Assembly (NCBI RefSeq): GCF_003231305.1
Contig: NZ_QKVM01000039.1
Location: 1-60,665 of the forward strand
DNA length: 60,665 nt
Source of the DNA: Pseudomonas sichuanensis
GTDB taxonomy: Bacteria > Pseudomonadota > Gammaproteobacteria > Pseudomonadales > Pseudomonadaceae
Reading direction: 5' to 3'
The position numbers and the translations under genes were made by a program. Shown piece by piece: positions 59,404 through 60,665 of the stretch (the first letter of the stretch is position 1; each line of letters begins with the position of its first letter). Under the pieces are notes generated by a model. The model worked only from the letters and a program-made list of their open reading frames with translations, searched no databases and was not told where the DNA came from.

Positions 59404-60621
59404 ATGGCGGACGTAAAAAAGGTCGTACTGGCGTATTCCGGCGGCCTTGATACTTCGGTGATTCTCAAGTGGCTGCAGGACACTTACAACTGCGAAGTGG
59501 TGACCTTCACCGCTGACCTGGGTCAGGGCGAAGAGGTCGAGCCGGCCCGCGCCAAAGCCCAGGCAATGGGCGTTAAAGAAATCTACATCGATGACCTGCG
59601 CGAAGAATTCGTGCGTGACTTCGTGTTCCCGATGTTCCGCGCCAACACCGTCTACGAAGGCGAGTACCTGCTGGGTACTTCCATCGCTCGTCCGCTGATC
59701 GCCAAGCGCCTGATCGAAATCGCCAACGAAACCGGCGCCGACGCCATTTCCCACGGTGCTACCGGCAAGGGTAACGACCAGGTGCGTTTCGAGCTGGGTG
59801 CCTACGCGCTCAAGCCAGGCGTCAAGGTTATCGCCCCATGGCGCGAGTGGGACCTGCTGTCCCGCGAGAAGCTGATGGACTATGCCGAGAAGCACGGCAT
59901 CCCGATCGAGCGCCACGGCAAGAAGAAGTCGCCGTACTCGATGGACGCCAACCTGCTGCACATCTCCTACGAAGGCGGTGTCCTGGAAGATACCTGGACC
60001 GAGCACGAAGAAGACATGTGGAAATGGAGCGTCTCCCCTGAGAACGCCCCGGACCAGGCTACCTACATCGAGCTGACCTACCGCAACGGTGACATCGTTG
60101 CCATCGACGGCGTCGAGAAGTCCCCGGCCACCGTGCTGGCAGACCTCAACCGCATTGGCGGCGCCAACGGCATCGGCCGCCTCGACATCGTCGAGAACCG
60201 CTACGTCGGCATGAAGTCCCGCGGCTGCTACGAGACACCTGGTGGCACCATCATGCTCAAGGCCCACCGTGCCATCGAGTCGATCACCCTGGACCGCGAA
60301 GTCGCTCACCTGAAAGATGAGCTGATGCCCAAGTATGCCAGCCTGATCTACACCGGCTACTGGTGGAGCCCGGAGCGTCTGATGCTGCAGAAGATGATCG
60401 ACGCCTCGCAGGTGAACGTGAATGGTGTGGTTCGCCTGAAGCTGTACAAGGGCAATGTCGTGGTTGTCGGTCGCAAGTCGGACGACTCGCTGTTCGACGC
60501 CAACATTGCCACCTTCGAAGAAGATGGCGGCGCCTACAACCAGGCCGACGCTGCTGGCTTCATCAAGCTCAATGCACTGCGCATGCGCATTGCGGCCAAC
60601 AAAGGCCGTTCGATGCTCTGA
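59404..60621 (+). CDS. argG: Argininosuccinate synthase ArgG
   Basis: Joins citrulline (the ArgF product) with aspartate using ATP. The 405-residue enzyme has the PP-loop VVLAYSGGLDTSVI (about 8-21), GATGKGNDQVRFE, KKSPYSMDANLLH and SRGCYETPGGTI. Length and sequence are the standard type 1 form. It carries a tandem ArgR operator and ends at a strong terminator. argF and argG thus share control although 8 kb apart. Confidence 0.97.
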   Translation: MADVKKVVLAYSGGLDTSVILKWLQDTYNCEVVTFTADLGQGEEVEPARAKAQAMGVKEIYIDDLREEFVRDFVFPMFRANTVYEGEYLLGTSIARPLIAKRLIEIANETGADAISHGATGKGNDQVRFELGAYALKPGVKVIAPWREWDLLSREKLMDYAEKHGIPIERHGKKKSPYSMDANLLHISYEGGVLEDTWTEHEEDMWKWSVSPENAPDQATYIELTYRNGDIVAIDGVEKSPATVLADLNRIGGANGIGRLDIVENRYVGMKSRGCYETPGGTIMLKAHRAIESITLDREVAHLKDELMPKYASLIYTGYWWSPERLMLQKMIDASQVNVNGVVRLKLYKGNVVVVGRKSDDSLFDANIATFEEDGGAYNQADAAGFIKLNALRMRIAANKGRSML

Positions 60622-60638
60622 GCAGCCCGCTGAAAAGA

Positions 60639-60665
60639 ACCCGGCCAAGGCCGGGTTTTTTTTTT
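60639..60665 (+). terminator. argG intrinsic terminator
   Basis: ACCCGGCC-AA-GGCCGGGT is followed by at least nine T to the window end, 17 bases after the argG stop. Confidence 0.93.

Overview
The window reads as chromosome of a fluorescent Pseudomonas of the P. putida group. The gene content, high GC, many copies of a REP sequence with core GTGGGAGCGGGCTTGCCCCG, and the gene orders recO-pdxJ, cmoB-cmoA, oprB-gcd, aatJ-aatQMP, glpF-K-R-D and grxD-bfr-bfd-prx-rnt-pyrC-motY-argG all point there. It is mostly conserved housekeeping and transport DNA. I see no rRNA, tRNA, CRISPR array, insertion sequence or prophage.

Layout. 1-4420: end of an upstream gene (probably era), recO, pdxJ, a heavy-metal-type two-component pair and a divergent small exported protein. 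4420-9170: cmoB-cmoA (tRNA wobble uridine), a chagasin-like lipoprotein and a second Lon protease. 9379-15515: periplasmic glucose oxidation and uptake (oprB-gcd), then a ZnuD-like zinc receptor with a Zur-type palindrome. 15748-21273: a VF530/Pr6Pr gene pair, a PadR (YqjI-like) plus siderophore-interacting (YqjH-like) operon, and a very long divergent class A penicillin-binding-like protein. 21697-26296: a ProY-like permease, then a three-gene gtr-type glycosylation cassette of visibly lower GC with its own near-perfect palindromic operator. 26230-32643: membrane-anchored FMN glutamate-synthase-like protein, cysteine-free ribosomal protein L31 (Zur-type promoter) and an Lhr helicase. 32841-35778: Nudix, MetR, an exported hydrolase and GlpM. 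35806-42325: the acidic amino acid system aauRS-aatPMQJ. 42662-47687: the glycerol regulon glpD, glpR, glpK, glpF. 47993-51644: YbaK, PhzF, an Fbp-type ABC ATPase and ArgF. 52009-60621: a molybdopterin oxidoreductase, GrxD, bacterioferritin, Bfd, a 2-Cys peroxiredoxin, RNase T, PyrC, MotY and ArgG.

Several regulatory circuits are readable in the DNA. Tandem ArgR half-sites, spaced exactly 21 bp, precede both argF and argG. A sigma-54 promoter and two TTCGG-N4-CCGAA AauR sites precede aatJ. A 13-nt sequence is shared by the znuD and L31 promoters and implies joint zinc control. GlpR-like operators flank the glpD promoter and cover the glpF start region. The glpF leader also holds a terminator-like hairpin with a U run.

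No wholly new multigene system is evident. The best leads are the glpF leader, the gtr cassette with its operator, the bacterioferritin that keeps its haem ligand but has lost three of six ferroxidase residues, and the atypical penicillin-binding-like protein.

All identifications come from reading the translated sequence against remembered family features. No search was run, and comparisons with other strains are from memory.
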